Positions 17,506-26,724 of a stretch of 64,000 nucleotides of DNA are shown here, one piece after another (position 1 is the first letter of the stretch; each line of letters starts with the position of its first letter). The translations under genes were made by a program, and so were the position numbers. The notes beneath the pieces were generated by a model. It saw only the letters and a list, made by a program, of their open reading frames with translations, had not been told where the DNA came from and searched no databases. Origin of the DNA: an uncultured Alistipes sp. (GTDB taxonomy: Bacteria; Bacteroidota; Bacteroidia; Bacteroidales; Rikenellaceae); NCBI GenBank assembly GCA_949288735.1, contig CASELE010000002.1, positions 1 through 64,000 of the forward strand, written 5' to 3'.

Positions 17506-18399
17506 TCAGCGTTTGCTTTCGGCGGCGGGACGGCGGCGGCTCTTCTTGGCCAGCCGGTTCTGCTGCGTGCGGAGAAACTCCTCCTTGCGGGGGTCACCCG
17601 TTACGGCGATGTCGCCGAACTCCTCGCCCGCCTCGGTCTTGGTGATGAATATGTCGACCGCCTTGGCCATCGAGGGGGCCTCGGGCGTCGGTGCCGCGGC
17701 GCGTACGGTGAGTCCCGCCTCGACGGCGGCGCGGAGCGTACCCTCGCCGAAGACACCCACGGCGGGCAGCTTTTCGGCGCCGAAGCGCTCGACGAGCGTC
17801 TTCACGTCCGACGGCGAGTAGAGCGCCAGCAGGTCGTAGGCCGAGGGGTCCACCGTGCTGAGATCCGAGGCGACCGTGCGGGCGAAGATCACCGGGTCGA
17901 ACGGTATGTGCAGCTTGGTGAGGGTCTCGGGCAGCTCGGGCTTGTGGGGCTCGCTGAGCGCCAGCAGATACTTCTCGTCCTTGTGCTTGACGATGAGCTC
18001 CATGAGCGAAGTGAACGAGCCGTCGCCGAACGAGATCTTGCGCTTGCGGTAGACGATGTATTTTTGCAGATAGAGGGCCACGGCCTCGGTCTGGCAGATG
18101 TATTTCATGGTTTCGGGGACCGTGATGCGCGCCTCCTCGCAGATGTGGAAGAAGCTGTCGACGGTGGTCCGCGATGTGAAGATGACGGCCGTGTGGGTGA
18201 GAATCTCGACCCGCTGGCTGCGGAATTCCTTGAGCGTGACGCCCACCGCGCGGAAGAAGGGCATGTAGTCGATCTGTACGCGGTGCCGTTCGGAAAGTTC
18301 GTAGAAGGGAGATTTCTCGGGGATGGCCGGGCGGGGCTGCGAAACCAGGATTCTGTTGACTTTCAAGGTATTTCTGTTTTGAAAAGCGGATTCATCCAT
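17506..18399 (-). CDS. hemD: Uroporphyrinogen-III synthase family protein
   Basis: A 297-residue protein resembling uroporphyrinogen-III synthase, which closes hydroxymethylbilane to the tetrapyrrole used for haem. Matching stretches are [12 protein letters not shown] at the N-terminus, the alternating two-domain layout with [13 protein letters not shown] (about 83-95) and [19 protein letters not shown] (about 205-223), and [15 protein letters not shown]. HemD is weakly conserved, so this is a family call. The C-terminal 35 residues are basic. The start overlaps the end of the DUF4271 gene by 8 bases. No other haem genes are in view. Confidence 0.8.
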   Translation of the reverse strand: MDESAFQNRNTLKVNRILVSQPRPAIPEKSPFYELSERHRVQIDYMPFFRAVGVTLKEFRSQRVEILTHTAVIFTSRTTVDSFFHICEEARITVPETMKYICQTEAVALYLQKYIVYRKRKISFGDGSFTSLMELIVKHKDEKYLLALSEPHKPELPETLTKLHIPFDPVIFARTVASDLSTVDPSAYDLLALYSPSDVKTLVERFGAEKLPAVGVFGEGTLRAAVEAGLTVRAAAPTPEAPSMAKAVDIFITKTEAGEEFGDIAVTGDPRKEEFLRTQQNRLAKKSRRRPAAESKR

Positions 18400-19240
18400 G
18401 CCTTGCGACCAGCTGCCAGAGCAGGCTGATCGGGAACAGTTCGACGGTGCAAAGGTACAAAATCCAGTGGGAAATCGAAACTTTTTTCGCGACAAAGAGC
18501 TCCAGCGTACTCTTCAGGAACAGAAAGAGGACGATTCCCGACAGAACGACGATGCATCCCAGGATGCCGGCCCCGGAGCCCGCCGGGAGCGGCAGGTAGC
18601 AGAGCAGCACGGGGGGCAGCAGCAGGGCGTAGAGCGCCAGCGCCGAGCGCTTGGCGGCGATCACCGCGTCGGTGAGCTCGCGCGTGAGGGTGAGGGCGCC
18701 GGCCAGACGGAGCATGGCGCACTGCAGCAGCAGGACGAGGGCGAAGCATGCCGCGGCGAGCAGCGCCAGGGCCGGCTGCGGAAGTTCCGCGGCGAACCGG
18801 TGCGGCGTGCCGAGACGCAGCGCGAGAAGTCCGCCGAAGAGGAGGGCGAGGAGACCCGCGCGGTTGAGGAAGGGGAGCGACCCGCCGCCTGCCGGGTCGG
18901 CCGTGCGGCCGTGCGGCGCGGCCGTGCGGGTGGCGAGCTCCCAGGCCATTCCCGGATGGCTCGAGATGAGCAGCACGTAGAAGAGGCCGAGCAGCAGCAT
19001 GAGGAGCTGGACCGACGGGGCGAGGAGCCCCTCCGCGCCTCCGGAGCCTGCGGCGGCCGTCTGCGGCGCGAGGGTCGAGAGCGCTCCGTAGAGGTCGGCG
19101 GCGCTCGTCGGCGGCAGCGTGTCGGCCGAGGGAGGAGCCGAAAGCCCCTCCGGCACGGACCGGGCCCCCTCGATGAAGAGCCGTTCGAAGGCGCGGCGCA
19201 GCGAGTCGCCGCAGAGCAGGGTGTCGGTCGTCTCGGGCAT
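18392..19240 (-). CDS. DUF4271 family membrane protein
   Basis: A 282-residue protein with an N-terminal soluble part of about 85 residues, then about six to seven hydrophobic segments and an end reading HWILYLCTVELFPISLLWQL, which fits the Bacteroidetes DUF4271 family. Function unknown. It is one base overlapped with the histidine kinase stop (TGATG) and 8 bases with hemD. The tight arrangement with hemD is recalled as common in Bacteroidetes. Confidence 0.8.
   Translation of the reverse strand: MPETTDTLLCGDSLRRAFERLFIEGARSVPEGLSAPPSADTLPPTSAADLYGALSTLAPQTAAAGSGGAEGLLAPSVQLLMLLLGLFYVLLISSHPGMAWELATRTAAPHGRTADPAGGGSLPFLNRAGLLALLFGGLLALRLGTPHRFAAELPQPALALLAAACFALVLLLQCAMLRLAGALTLTRELTDAVIAAKRSALALYALLLPPVLLCYLPLPAGSGAGILGCIVVLSGIVLFLFLKSTLELFVAKKVSISHWILYLCTVELFPISLLWQLVARHG
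18450..18457 (-). promoter_or_regulatory. Possible internal promoter for hemD-rnpA-yidD
   Basis: TACCTTTG on the minus strand within an unusually AT-rich pocket at the 3' end of the DUF4271 gene, 51 bases before hemD. No clear -33 element, so this is tentative. Confidence 0.3.
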
Positions 19241-20424
19241 CAGTCGAAGAGCCTTTTGAGGGTGATGCGTATGGTGGTGCCCCGTCCCATCTCCGAGTCG
19301 ACCACGGCGATGCGTCCCTGGTGGTACTCTTCGACGATGCGGCGCGAGAGCGAGAGGCCGAGGCCCCAGCCGCGGGTCTTGGTGGTGAAGCCCGGCTCGA
19401 ATATGCGTTTCCAGTTGCTCTTGGGGATTCCCTTCCCGGTATCCTTCACGTCGATGGTCACGTGGCGCTCGTCGGCCGCGATGTGTACGTCGATGGCGCC
19501 GTGGCCCTGCAGGGCGTCGAGCGAGTTCTTCATCAGGTTCTCCACGACCCACTCGAAGAGGGCGGGGTTGATGTTCGCCCGTATCGGCGCGACGGCCAGC
19601 CCGTTGTAGCCGAGGGTGACGTTGCGCGGGATGCGCCGGCGGAAGTAGGCGACCGATTCGCCCACCACCTCGTTGACGTTGGCCGGGGCGAGGGGCGTCT
19701 CGCTGCCGATCTTCGAGAAGCGGTCGGCGATCTTGCGCAGATGGTCGAGGTCCTTCTGCATCTCCTCCACGGCGTCGCGGTCGACCTCCTGCGTGCGCAG
19801 GTACTCCACCCATCCCATCAGCGACGAGGTGGGCGTCCCCAGCTGATGGGCCGTCTCCTTGGCCAGTCCGATCCAGATGCGGTTCTGCTCGTCGTGTTTG
19901 GCCGAGCGGAAGGCCACGAAGCCCAGCAGCACGAAGGCCGTGATGACCGAAAGCTGCACGTAGGGGAAGTAGTAGAGCGACTTGAGCAGCGTGGAGCGGC
20001 CGTAGAAGATGATGTGGTAATGCTCCTCGGACCACCAGAAGCGGACCGGTATGGGGGCGTTCTCGGCCGAGAAGCGCTCGATGGTGCGCCGCAGCCGGTC
20101 GGGATGCAGGATGACCTGCTCGGGAATCAGGTGGTGGTGTACGACCTCGAGGTTCTCGTCGGTCATGATGAAGGGGATGTTGTTCCCGTTGCTCATGATG
20201 TCGGCCACGAGCGGATCCTCCAGCGCCCCGCCCATCACGTCGCGGTTCACGCGCTCCATGGCGTGGGCCCAGAGCGAGACGTCGTGCTGCTCCTTCTCCC
20301 GCAGCCGGCGCGCCATGGCGTTCGTGTAGAGCAGCGAGAGCGCTCCCAGCAGGATGCCCGCCGCGATGAGCGCCACGCGCTTGCGGTACGAGAAGATGTT
20401 GTATCGCCACCCCGACGGCTTCAT
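19240..20424 (-). CDS. Sensor histidine kinase
   Basis: A 394-residue membrane kinase. A hydrophobic helix at about residues 17-34 and a second near 150-170 flank a periplasmic region of about 115 residues with no recognised domain. The dimerisation box reads HQLGTPTSSLMGWVEYL (phosphoacceptor His about residue 202). The ATPase domain has ENLMKNSLDAL (N box), DTGKGIP (G1) and GWGLGLSLSRRIVEEY (G2). No response regulator is adjacent. It starts 18 bases after the S41 protease stop, and its stop overlaps the DUF4271 start. The signal is unknown; the periplasmic protease upstream may be functionally linked (inference). Confidence 0.93.
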   Translation of the reverse strand: MKPSGWRYNIFSYRKRVALIAAGILLGALSLLYTNAMARRLREKEQHDVSLWAHAMERVNRDVMGGALEDPLVADIMSNGNNIPFIMTDENLEVVHHHLIPEQVILHPDRLRRTIERFSAENAPIPVRFWWSEEHYHIIFYGRSTLLKSLYYFPYVQLSVITAFVLLGFVAFRSAKHDEQNRIWIGLAKETAHQLGTPTSSLMGWVEYLRTQEVDRDAVEEMQKDLDHLRKIADRFSKIGSETPLAPANVNEVVGESVAYFRRRIPRNVTLGYNGLAVAPIRANINPALFEWVVENLMKNSLDALQGHGAIDVHIAADERHVTIDVKDTGKGIPKSNWKRIFEPGFTTKTRGWGLGLSLSRRIVEEYHQGRIAVVDSEMGRGTTIRITLKRLFD

Positions 20425-20442
20425 CCGGGAATCTCCTTTCGG

Positions 20443-22110
20443 CTATTTGCGTTCGGTATCCTGTTCGGTCAGTATGCGCCTGTACTCCGTGCCGTCGGCG
20501 ACTATGGCGGCCGCGCGCAGCACTTCGGCATCCTCGCCCAGGCGGCGCTCGACGACTCCTGCGGCGTAGTTGCCGCGCAGCACGAGGTCGTTCTCGATGA
20601 GTTCGGCGATCTCGTCGCGGTAGGTGCGCAGGTTGGCCTCGGTGTCGTCGTCGAGCTTGTCGGCCAGGGCCTCTGCCCCGGCGCGGATCTCCTCGTAGCG
20701 GTCGCGTCCGGCCGCCTCGGCGAGTCTCTCGAGCGCCCGCCGAGTCTCCGACTCGTAGGGTACCTCCCTGTCGGCCATGAAGCGCACGAACGCCTCGTAG
20801 TCGGCATCGGAGAGGGTGAAGTCGTGCGGGTCGGCGTGGAATCCGGGGTGGAGCTCCATGTAGCTGTCGCCGAACTCCTCGATGAAGCCCAGCACGTAGA
20901 GCGTCATGGCGAAGCGGCTGCCGTACTCGGGTTCGAGCCGCACGTCGGGCATGATGCCGCAGCCGTCGTAGACCTTGCGGCCGCCGCGCGTGGTGTACTC
21001 GCCGATGAGCGAGTCGGGTATGTCGCGCACCTCGCCCTCGGCGGCGTGGGAGTAGTCCACGGCCTGTATGCAGCGCCCCGAGGGGATGTAGTAGCGGGCG
21101 GTGGTGAGCTTCAGGTAGGCGTTGTAGCCCAGCGGCCGGGTGCTCTGCACCAGACCCTTGCCGAAACTCCGCTGTCCGACGACGACGGCGCGGTCGAGAT
21201 CCTGGAGCGCGCCGGCGACAATCTCGGCCGCCGAGGCGCTGCTCCCGTTCACCAGCACGGCCAGCGGCAGGTCGGGCAGAATGGGATCCGATCCGGTGCG
21301 GAAGGTGCGGCTTTCGGTGCGGCCGCGCGTGGAGACCACCTCGGTGCCCCGCGGCACGAACATGGAGAGAATCTGTACCGCCTCCTGCAGGATACCGCCG
21401 CCGTTGCCGCGGTAGTCGAGCACCAGACCGCGCAGCGTGTCCTCGCCGCGCAGCCGTTCGATGGCGGAGCGCATCTCCTCGTAGCACCCCTCGGTGAAGT
21501 CGCTGTGCTGGATGTATCCGATGCCCTTCTCCACCCATCCGGCGTAGGGCACGCCGGGAATGGCGATCCGTTCGCGGCGCAGCGTGAGCGTCTCGCGCCC
21601 GCCGCCGGCGAGTCGTTCGACCGTCAGCTCGAATTCGGTCCCCGGCTCGCCCTTCATGAGTCCCGAAACCTCGGCCGTCGAGAGCCCGCGGGCGTCGCGA
21701 CCGTCGATGGCGACGATGCGGTCGCCGATGCGGAGCCCCGCCCGGTCGGCGGGCGAGTTCCGGTAGGGCTGCGCGATGACCACGTAGTCGCCCCGCTTGC
21801 GGATGAGCGACCCGATGCCGCCGTACTTGCCCGTGGTCATCAGGTCGAAGTCGCCCATATCCTCCTCGGAGAGGTACTCCGTGTAGGGGTCGAGCAGTCC
21901 GGTCATGCCGTCGGCGGCCCCCTCCATCAGACGGTCGGGCTCCACCTCGTCGACGAAGTAGAGCGAGAGTTCGCGCATCATGTTCACGGCGATCTCCATG
22001 TTGCGTCCCAGCCCGAAGTCGTCGCGCCGGCCGGCGGTGAGGAGCAGCGCCCCGCCGGCGGCGAACAGTGCGGCGGCCGCAAGCAGCCACTTGCCCCTAA
22101 GCGTTCTCAT
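20443..22110 (-). CDS. S41 family C-terminal processing protease
   Basis: A 555-residue protease of the CtpA/Prc type. A signal anchor at about residues 5-25 is followed by a PDZ domain (about 90-165; YRNSPADRAGLRIGDRIVAIDG) and the S41 catalytic domain with the Ser in NGSSASAAEIVAGAL and the Lys in RSFGKGLVQ. The C-terminal 200 or so residues extend past the catalytic core, as in Bacteroidetes homologues. It would act in the periplasm, cutting proteins near their C-termini. The start overlaps the preceding membrane protein gene by 14 bases. Confidence 0.93.
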   Translation of the reverse strand: MRTLRGKWLLAAAALFAAGGALLLTAGRRDDFGLGRNMEIAVNMMRELSLYFVDEVEPDRLMEGAADGMTGLLDPYTEYLSEEDMGDFDLMTTGKYGGIGSLIRKRGDYVVIAQPYRNSPADRAGLRIGDRIVAIDGRDARGLSTAEVSGLMKGEPGTEFELTVERLAGGGRETLTLRRERIAIPGVPYAGWVEKGIGYIQHSDFTEGCYEEMRSAIERLRGEDTLRGLVLDYRGNGGGILQEAVQILSMFVPRGTEVVSTRGRTESRTFRTGSDPILPDLPLAVLVNGSSASAAEIVAGALQDLDRAVVVGQRSFGKGLVQSTRPLGYNAYLKLTTARYYIPSGRCIQAVDYSHAAEGEVRDIPDSLIGEYTTRGGRKVYDGCGIMPDVRLEPEYGSRFAMTLYVLGFIEEFGDSYMELHPGFHADPHDFTLSDADYEAFVRFMADREVPYESETRRALERLAEAAGRDRYEEIRAGAEALADKLDDDTEANLRTYRDEIAELIENDLVLRGNYAAGVVERRLGEDAEVLRAAAIVADGTEYRRILTEQDTERK

Positions 22111-22567
22111 GGCTGCGGTCCAAATGGCGTTTGAGCGGGAGTTCGAGCCGGGCCAGCACCGAGCGCGGCCCCTCGATTTCGATGCAGGAGCCCTGCTGTG
22201 CGGTGGTGATGCGGTCGAAGCGCAGCAGGAGACGGCGCACGGGGTTTGCCGCGCGGAAGAAGCGCACGCCGTGGGTGCCTCCCGCGGGTTCGAAGCCCAC
22301 CTCGCGCATCGCGTCGGCCAGCCGCACGCTGTCGAGTGTCGCGTTGCCCTCGACGCGCAGCGTCGTGTAGCCCATGCGCGGGTAGAGAAGCGTGAGCACG
22401 ACGACCAGGCCGATGAGGATCCACCCCCGCGTGGTGTGGAAGAGCATCGCGAAGACCGTCTCCGGCGAGGAGGCTCCCAGCCCCAAGAGGTTCAGCACGA
22501 CGATTACCGCGGCGATGAGCACGCAGAGCCAGACGAAGTATTTGACGGCTCGAATCAGGTATTTCAT
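22097..22567 (-). CDS. Hypothetical membrane protein
   Basis: A 156-residue protein with two hydrophobic segments (about residues 10-29 and 49-63) followed by a soluble, charged domain of about 90 residues. I do not recognise the family. It sits 23 bases after the ispH stop and overlaps the S41 protease by 14 bases, which supports it being a translated gene. Confidence 0.72.
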   Translation of the reverse strand: MKYLIRAVKYFVWLCVLIAAVIVVLNLLGLGASSPETVFAMLFHTTRGWILIGLVVVLTLLYPRMGYTTLRVEGNATLDSVRLADAMREVGFEPAGGTHGVRFFRAANPVRRLLLRFDRITTAQQGSCIEIEGPRSVLARLELPLKRHLDRSHENA

Positions 22568-22590
22568 GGTATGCAGGTTTTTTGTTCGTT

Positions 22591-23490
22591 TTACTTGTCG
22601 CGCCGTGCCGGTGCCTCCCCGCTTCCGGCGCCGTAGCGTGCGCGGATCGTGTCGGCGGTCTGCTGCATGAGCCACCGCGGTGTGGAGGTGGCGCCGCAGA
22701 TGCCCACCGACCCGGCCCCGCGGAACCACTCGTCGCGCAGCTCCGAAGGCTCCTCGATGCGCTGCGTGGCGGGATTGGCCGCGCGGCACACCTCGAAGAG
22801 CACCTTGCCGTTCGACGACTTGCCGCCGCTGACGAAGACAACCGTGTCGAAGCGGCGGGCGAAGGCGGCCAGATGCTCCTCGCGTCCCGAGACCTGGCGG
22901 CAGATGGTATCCTCGACCGTCACGGCCGCGGGATCGGAGGCCCGGCGGCGGAGCTCGGCGCTCAGCCGCTCGAAGAGGGCGATGCTCTGCGTCGTCTGCG
23001 AGAGGAGGTAGACCGGGCGCGTGAAGTCTATGGAGTCCAGATCCCCGAGCGTCTCGACCACGAGGGTCGGGTCGGCCACCTGGCCCGTGAGCCCCACGAT
23101 CTCGGCGTGGCCCCGCTTGCCGAGTATCACTACCTGCCCGCCGACGGCACGCATCGCCTCGTGGGCCCGCTGCACGCGGCGCTGCAGCCGGGCCACGACC
23201 GGGCAGGTGGCGTCGATGAGCTCGATGCCCAGTGCCGCGGCGCGTGCGTAGGTGGCCGGCGGTTCGCCGTGGGCCCGGATGAAGAGCCGCTCTCCGCCGA
23301 GCCGCTCCATCTCCGCGTGGGAGACGGTGCGCAGTCCGAGCCCTTCGAGCCGCTGCACCTCCATGCGGTTGTGTACGATGTCGCCCAGCGAGTAGACCGT
23401 GCCGCCCGCCGCGAGGGCCCGCTCGGCCTCGCCGATGGCGCGTACCACGCCGAAGCAGAAGCCCGACCGGTCGTCTATCTCGATGCGCAT
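22591..23490 (-). CDS. ispH: 4-hydroxy-3-methylbut-2-enyl diphosphate reductase
   Basis: A 299-residue iron-sulfur enzyme making isopentenyl and dimethylallyl diphosphate in the last step of the MEP pathway. The three cluster cysteines appear in SGFCFGV (about residue 12), DATCPVV (about 97) and GICGATSTP (about 273). LSQTTQS, CRQVSGRE and GGKSSNGK are also typical. Length is normal. The start overlaps cmk by 16 bases. Confidence 0.97.
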   Translation of the reverse strand: MRIEIDDRSGFCFGVVRAIGEAERALAAGGTVYSLGDIVHNRMEVQRLEGLGLRTVSHAEMERLGGERLFIRAHGEPPATYARAAALGIELIDATCPVVARLQRRVQRAHEAMRAVGGQVVILGKRGHAEIVGLTGQVADPTLVVETLGDLDSIDFTRPVYLLSQTTQSIALFERLSAELRRRASDPAAVTVEDTICRQVSGREEHLAAFARRFDTVVFVSGGKSSNGKVLFEVCRAANPATQRIEEPSELRDEWFRGAGSVGICGATSTPRWLMQQTADTIRARYGAGSGEAPARRDK

Positions 23491-24230
23491 GACTCTTCCG
23501 CCGTTGCCGGCTCTCCCGTCCGCTGACGGTAGAGCCGCATGAACCACTCCATCTGCTCCTCCACGCTCATGTGGCTGTTGTCCAGCACGACGGCGTCGGG
23601 CGCCTGCCGCAGGGGCGATACCGTGCGGTGGGTGTCGGCCTCGTCGCGGGCGCGCACGCTGCGTTCGATCTCCCCGAGCGACACCGTCTCGCCGCGGGCC
23701 TGCAGCTCGTCGTAGCGGCGCCGCGCCCGCACGGCGGGGTCGGCCGTCATGAAGAGCTTGATCTCGGCGTCGGGGAAGACCACCGTGCCGATGTCGCGGC
23801 CGTCCATCACCACGCCGCGGCGACGTCCCAGCTCCTGCTGCATGGCCACCAGGCGCCGCCGCACCTCGGGAATGGCGCTCACGCCGCTCACGCAGTTGCT
23901 CACCTCGACGGTGCGGATGCGACCCTCGACCGGCTCGCCGTTCACGTAGATGTCGCTGGCTCCGCGCGCGGGGTTGAAACGGAAGGCGATCGTAAGGTCG
24001 TCGAGCAGGGCGACGACCCGCTCCTCGTCGACGATGCCCGAACGGATGGCTCCTCTCTCGAGCGCGTGGAGCGTGACGGCGCGGTACATGGCGCCCGTGT
24101 CGATGAAGATGTAGCCCAGCCGCGCTGCTATGGCGCGGGCGAAGGTGCTCTTGCCGCACGACGAGTAGCCGTCGATGGCGACGATGACGCGGCGCGGCGC
24201 GGCGCGGCGGATGGTTTCAGTGTCCGACAT
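23475..24230 (-). CDS. cmk: Cytidylate kinase
   Basis: A 251-residue kinase phosphorylating CMP and dCMP. The P loop IDGYSSCGKST (about residues 19-29), the CMP-binding YIFIDTGAMYRAVTLHAL, and VVMDGRDIGTVVFPDAEIKLFMTA are all clear. The C-terminus runs about 20 residues beyond the usual end. It overlaps both ispH and the LysE gene (14 bases). Confidence 0.96.
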   Translation of the reverse strand: MSDTETIRRAAPRRVIVAIDGYSSCGKSTFARAIAARLGYIFIDTGAMYRAVTLHALERGAIRSGIVDEERVVALLDDLTIAFRFNPARGASDIYVNGEPVEGRIRTVEVSNCVSGVSAIPEVRRRLVAMQQELGRRRGVVMDGRDIGTVVFPDAEIKLFMTADPAVRARRRYDELQARGETVSLGEIERSVRARDEADTHRTVSPLRQAPDAVVLDNSHMSVEEQMEWFMRLYRQRTGEPATAEESCASR

Positions 24231-24894
24231 GGGGAAAGATATCGAAAAAGGTGGAGAGTATCGTATAGATGCCCAGCACGCCGATCAGCGTGCCGGCCAC
24301 GCGGTTGATCGTGAGCATGTGGCGCGGTCTGAAGCGGCGGCGGAAGAGGTTGAGCGCGCAGGCCAGCAGGGTCCACCACATCGTCGCGCCGCCGAAGAAG
24401 CCGGCGATGACGAAGAGTGCCCGCACGAACCCTCCGGCTCCCTTGTCCGTCATCTCGGCCCCCGAGAGGTCGAATACGGCGAAGAAGGCGAGGATGTAGG
24501 GGACGACCATGATGAAGTTGGCGAGCGTGAGCCCGAAGATGGAGGCGAAATCCTGCCAGAGGCTCGTCCGTCCGGCGCGGTTGCGGCGGATCTGCGGCAC
24601 GGGATTGCGCAGGAAGATGCAGACGCCGACGATGACCACGAAGATGCCCCCGATGACGCGCAGCAGCGTGTCGTACTGTTCGATGCTGCTCTGGAGCATG
24701 GAGTAGAAGAAGAGGGCCGCCATGGCCATGAAGGTGTCGGCGCAGGCAACGCCCAGACCCGAGACGATGCCCGAGCGGCGGCTCTTCGAGAGGGTGCGCT
24801 GCATGCAGAGCACGGCCACGGGGCCGACGGTGATCGAGGCGGCCAGCCCGACGCATATCCCCCTGAACAGCACTTCGAAAATATCCAGTCCCAT
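24217..24894 (-). CDS. LysE-family exporter
   Basis: A 225-residue membrane protein with about six hydrophobic segments. The N-terminal FRGICVGLAASITVGPVAVLCMQRTL matches the LysE/RhtB family signature (conserved GPxxxLC-like loop), which exports amino acids or similar small molecules. The substrate is unknown. It is the first gene of the ten-gene minus-strand operon, with a promoter box 52 bases upstream. Confidence 0.9.
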   Translation of the reverse strand: MGLDIFEVLFRGICVGLAASITVGPVAVLCMQRTLSKSRRSGIVSGLGVACADTFMAMAALFFYSMLQSSIEQYDTLLRVIGGIFVVIVGVCIFLRNPVPQIRRNRAGRTSLWQDFASIFGLTLANFIMVVPYILAFFAVFDLSGAEMTDKGAGGFVRALFVIAGFFGGATMWWTLLACALNLFRRRFRPRHMLTINRVAGTLIGVLGIYTILSTFFDIFPHVGH

Positions 24895-24945
24895 GGGCTT
24901 CCTTCCGTTGGATCGCTTGTTTCGGTTGCCTGTCTTGGCAGAGGG

Positions 24946-24953
24946 CAAAGATA
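24946..24953 (-). promoter_or_regulatory. -7 box of the LysE-to-yidD operon promoter
   Basis: TATCTTTG on the minus strand in an AT-rich gap, 52 bases before the LysE start. -33 element not obvious. Confidence 0.6.
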
Positions 24954-25083
24954 CGAAAACAACGGGAATAAACCGAATGACGGGGCGCGAATTCGGTCCG
25001 TGTGTCTCCGCGGACTCCGCGGAGTGGTGATAAAATGTCGAAAACTTGGTCTGCCCGAGGGTATATCGAGCGGGAAAAGAGGG

Positions 25084-25091
25084 TATTTTTG
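25084..25091 (+). promoter_or_regulatory. -7 box of the DUF3467 gene promoter
   Basis: TATTTTTG, 62 bases before the gene start; no well-spaced TTG upstream. Confidence 0.5.
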
Positions 25092-25152
25092 CACTGCGCA
25101 ACCGCCCTCCGACGCCCTGCGGGGCCCGCGGCGGTGAAATGACGTATCCGAC

Positions 25153-25458
25153 ATGGCAGAAATCAAGAAGGTAGGTCTGGATATCGACCTCGACGAAACG
25201 GTGGCGCAGGGCGCCTACTCCAATCTGGCTATTATCTCGCACTCCGCTTCGGAGTTCATCCTCGACTTTGCGGCCATCCTGCCCGGGGTGGCCAAGGCGA
25301 AGGTCAAGAGCCGCATCATCCTCACGCCCGAGCACGCCAAGCGGCTGCTTCTCTCGCTGCAGGAGAATGTCACCCGCTACGAGAGCGACATGGGCAAGAT
25401 CGAGATTTCGAAGCACCAGACCCCCGGCACCTCCGGCCCCGTGATGGGCGAGGCGTAG
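25153..25458 (+). CDS. DUF3467 family protein
   Basis: A 101-residue soluble protein matching DUF3467: GAYSNLAIISHSASEFILDF in the first third, then KVKSRIILTPEHAKRLLLSL. Function unknown. It stands alone between the LysE operon promoter and a terminator-like hairpin. Confidence 0.9.
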   Translation: MAEIKKVGLDIDLDETVAQGAYSNLAIISHSASEFILDFAAILPGVAKAKVKSRIILTPEHAKRLLLSLQENVTRYESDMGKIEISKHQTPGTSGPVMGEA

Positions 25459-25978
25459 CCTGCCCTCCGGCGGGCGGTGCCCCGGATTGCGGCGCACTGC
25501 GCTCCTCCTCTCCGACGGATCCTCCGTTTGCGGACGGTCCGCGGCGGCACGGCCTTCTCTCCGTCGGGGAGAGCAGGTTCCGCCGGATCCATAACCGCTC
25601 GAAATGTCCGGAGATATGCCGTCGGACAGGGAGCGGCCAAAGAAAACCGCGCCGGAGTCTCCTCCGGCGCGGTTTTCGTGCCCGGGGTAATTCCCGGCCG
25701 ATTCTGCCGCGGTCCGCGTGGTTGTGGCGGGAGGCTGCGCATTGCCACGAACGCCCGCATAATAGCGGCTTCTGCATGGCGATGTCGCGCAGCTTGTGAT
25801 TTCAAGGACCGGTAAGCCGGAACAAGAAGTCGGACGGGAACCGTTTTATGTTTCGTTTTACGGTCTGGTTCGGTGGGTCGGTGCAGCTCGGTCGAAAATC
25901 GTCCGGCATATCCTGCCGGCCCCGTATCTCGAGAATCCCGCCTTGGAGGGCTTATGGTCCCGGAGCCGTGTCTGAATG
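25459..25978. other. 520-base region without a recognised gene
   Basis: Lies between the convergent DUF3467 and ASCH-like genes. Apart from the hairpin at 25642-25677 I find nothing recognisable. Open frames on both strands here have Arg/Pro/Ala-rich compositions typical of chance frames in GC-rich DNA. Confidence 0.5.
25642..25677. terminator. Terminator-like hairpin
   Basis: A perfect 16-pair stem (25642-25657 with 25662-25677), 4-base loop, with A and T runs at the ends, so it could act in both directions. Confidence 0.75.
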
Positions 25979-26389
25979 TTATTTGCGATGCAACTCTACG
26001 ACTTGCCCGAGATGGAAGGCTATTACCCAGAAGGCATAGAGCCCGCCCCTGATGATATGGGGCTCGAACGAGAAGCCCGTTACCTCGACAATCGCCGTAT
26101 CGCGCTCTTTGGCGTATCCTACGGCCAGATGGAGGTATTTGATTGAGCGTTTCGGCAGGAAGGGGAACTTCCCGTTGTTGTAGCCGTCGACATAGTATTT
26201 CCTGCCGGGTTCGGTGCATTCGGGGTTCAGGGCGTATTCGCCGCCGGCCTCACGCTGCAAATAGCGGTTGGCCGTGATGCCTTCCTTGATATCCCGATAC
26301 TCCCTGTCTTTCGTTCCGGCGATAATCTGGTCGAAATAGACCTGTTTGATGGGTAGGTAGAGGGTGTTTTCTTTAGTCGGCTGCTCCAT
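25979..26389 (-). CDS. ASCH-like domain protein
   Basis: A 136-residue protein. The N-terminus reads LYLPIKQVYFDQIIAGTKDREYRDI, which follows the ASCH (PUA-like fold) pattern xIKxxYFxxIxxGxKxxEYR; such domains bind RNA or modified nucleic acids. The rest has YVDGYNNGKFPFLPKRS and ends EVTGFSFEPHIIRGGLY. Base composition is visibly more AT-rich than neighbouring genes and it lies beside a tRNA gene, so recent gain is possible. No operon partner. Function unknown. Confidence 0.75.
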   Translation of the reverse strand: MEQPTKENTLYLPIKQVYFDQIIAGTKDREYRDIKEGITANRYLQREAGGEYALNPECTEPGRKYYVDGYNNGKFPFLPKRSIKYLHLAVGYAKERDTAIVEVTGFSFEPHIIRGGLYAFWVIAFHLGQVVELHRK

Positions 26390-26572
26390 GTCTATCTTTT
26401 GCTGACGCCGTTTCGCGGTGACGTAACAATTTTATTTTTAATCAATCGTCGATTTTTTTCGAGGGGGCAAATGTGGAATTGCCGTCGACGGCTTTCGCCG
26501 GACCTGCAGGGGTCATGCCGATTTTCGGCTGATTCCATTGTTCCGAATATGTCGATAGGACAGGGCAGAAAT

Positions 26573-26605
26573 AAAAATCGCGACCGACTGTCGGTCGCGA
26601 TTTTT
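26573..26605 (-). terminator. Terminator of tRNA-Leu
   Basis: A perfect 15-pair stem (26573-26587 with 26591-26605), 3-base loop, ending in five T on the minus strand, 7 bases after the tRNA. Confidence 0.88.
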
Positions 26606-26611
26606 CTTCAG

Positions 26612-26696
26612 TGCCCAGGACAAGACTCGAACTTGCACGAACTAAACGTTCACTACCCCCTCAAAGTAGCGTGTCTACCAATTTCACCACCTGGGC
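26612..26696 (-). tRNA. tRNA-Leu (anticodon GAG)
   Basis: An 85-base class II tRNA. The acceptor stem is GCCCAGG (26696-26690) with CCTGGGC (26619-26613) plus discriminator A. The anticodon loop TTGAGGG gives GAG, reading CUC and CUU. A long variable arm (GAAC/GTTC stem) and the T loop TTCGAGT are present. CCA is not encoded. It has its own promoter and terminator. Confidence 0.95.
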
Positions 26697-26724
26697 GACA
26701 CTCCCCGAACTCGATTCGGGTGTG

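Noticed and set aside
25477..25815. 112-codon plus-strand frame in the gap after DUF3467
   Set aside because: Crosses the terminator hairpin at 25642-25677, no homologous pattern, composition of chance frames.
25377..26219. 280-codon minus-strand open frame spanning the DUF3467 to ASCH-like gap
   Set aside because: Overlaps the ASCH-like gene in another frame and has Arg/Pro-rich random composition.
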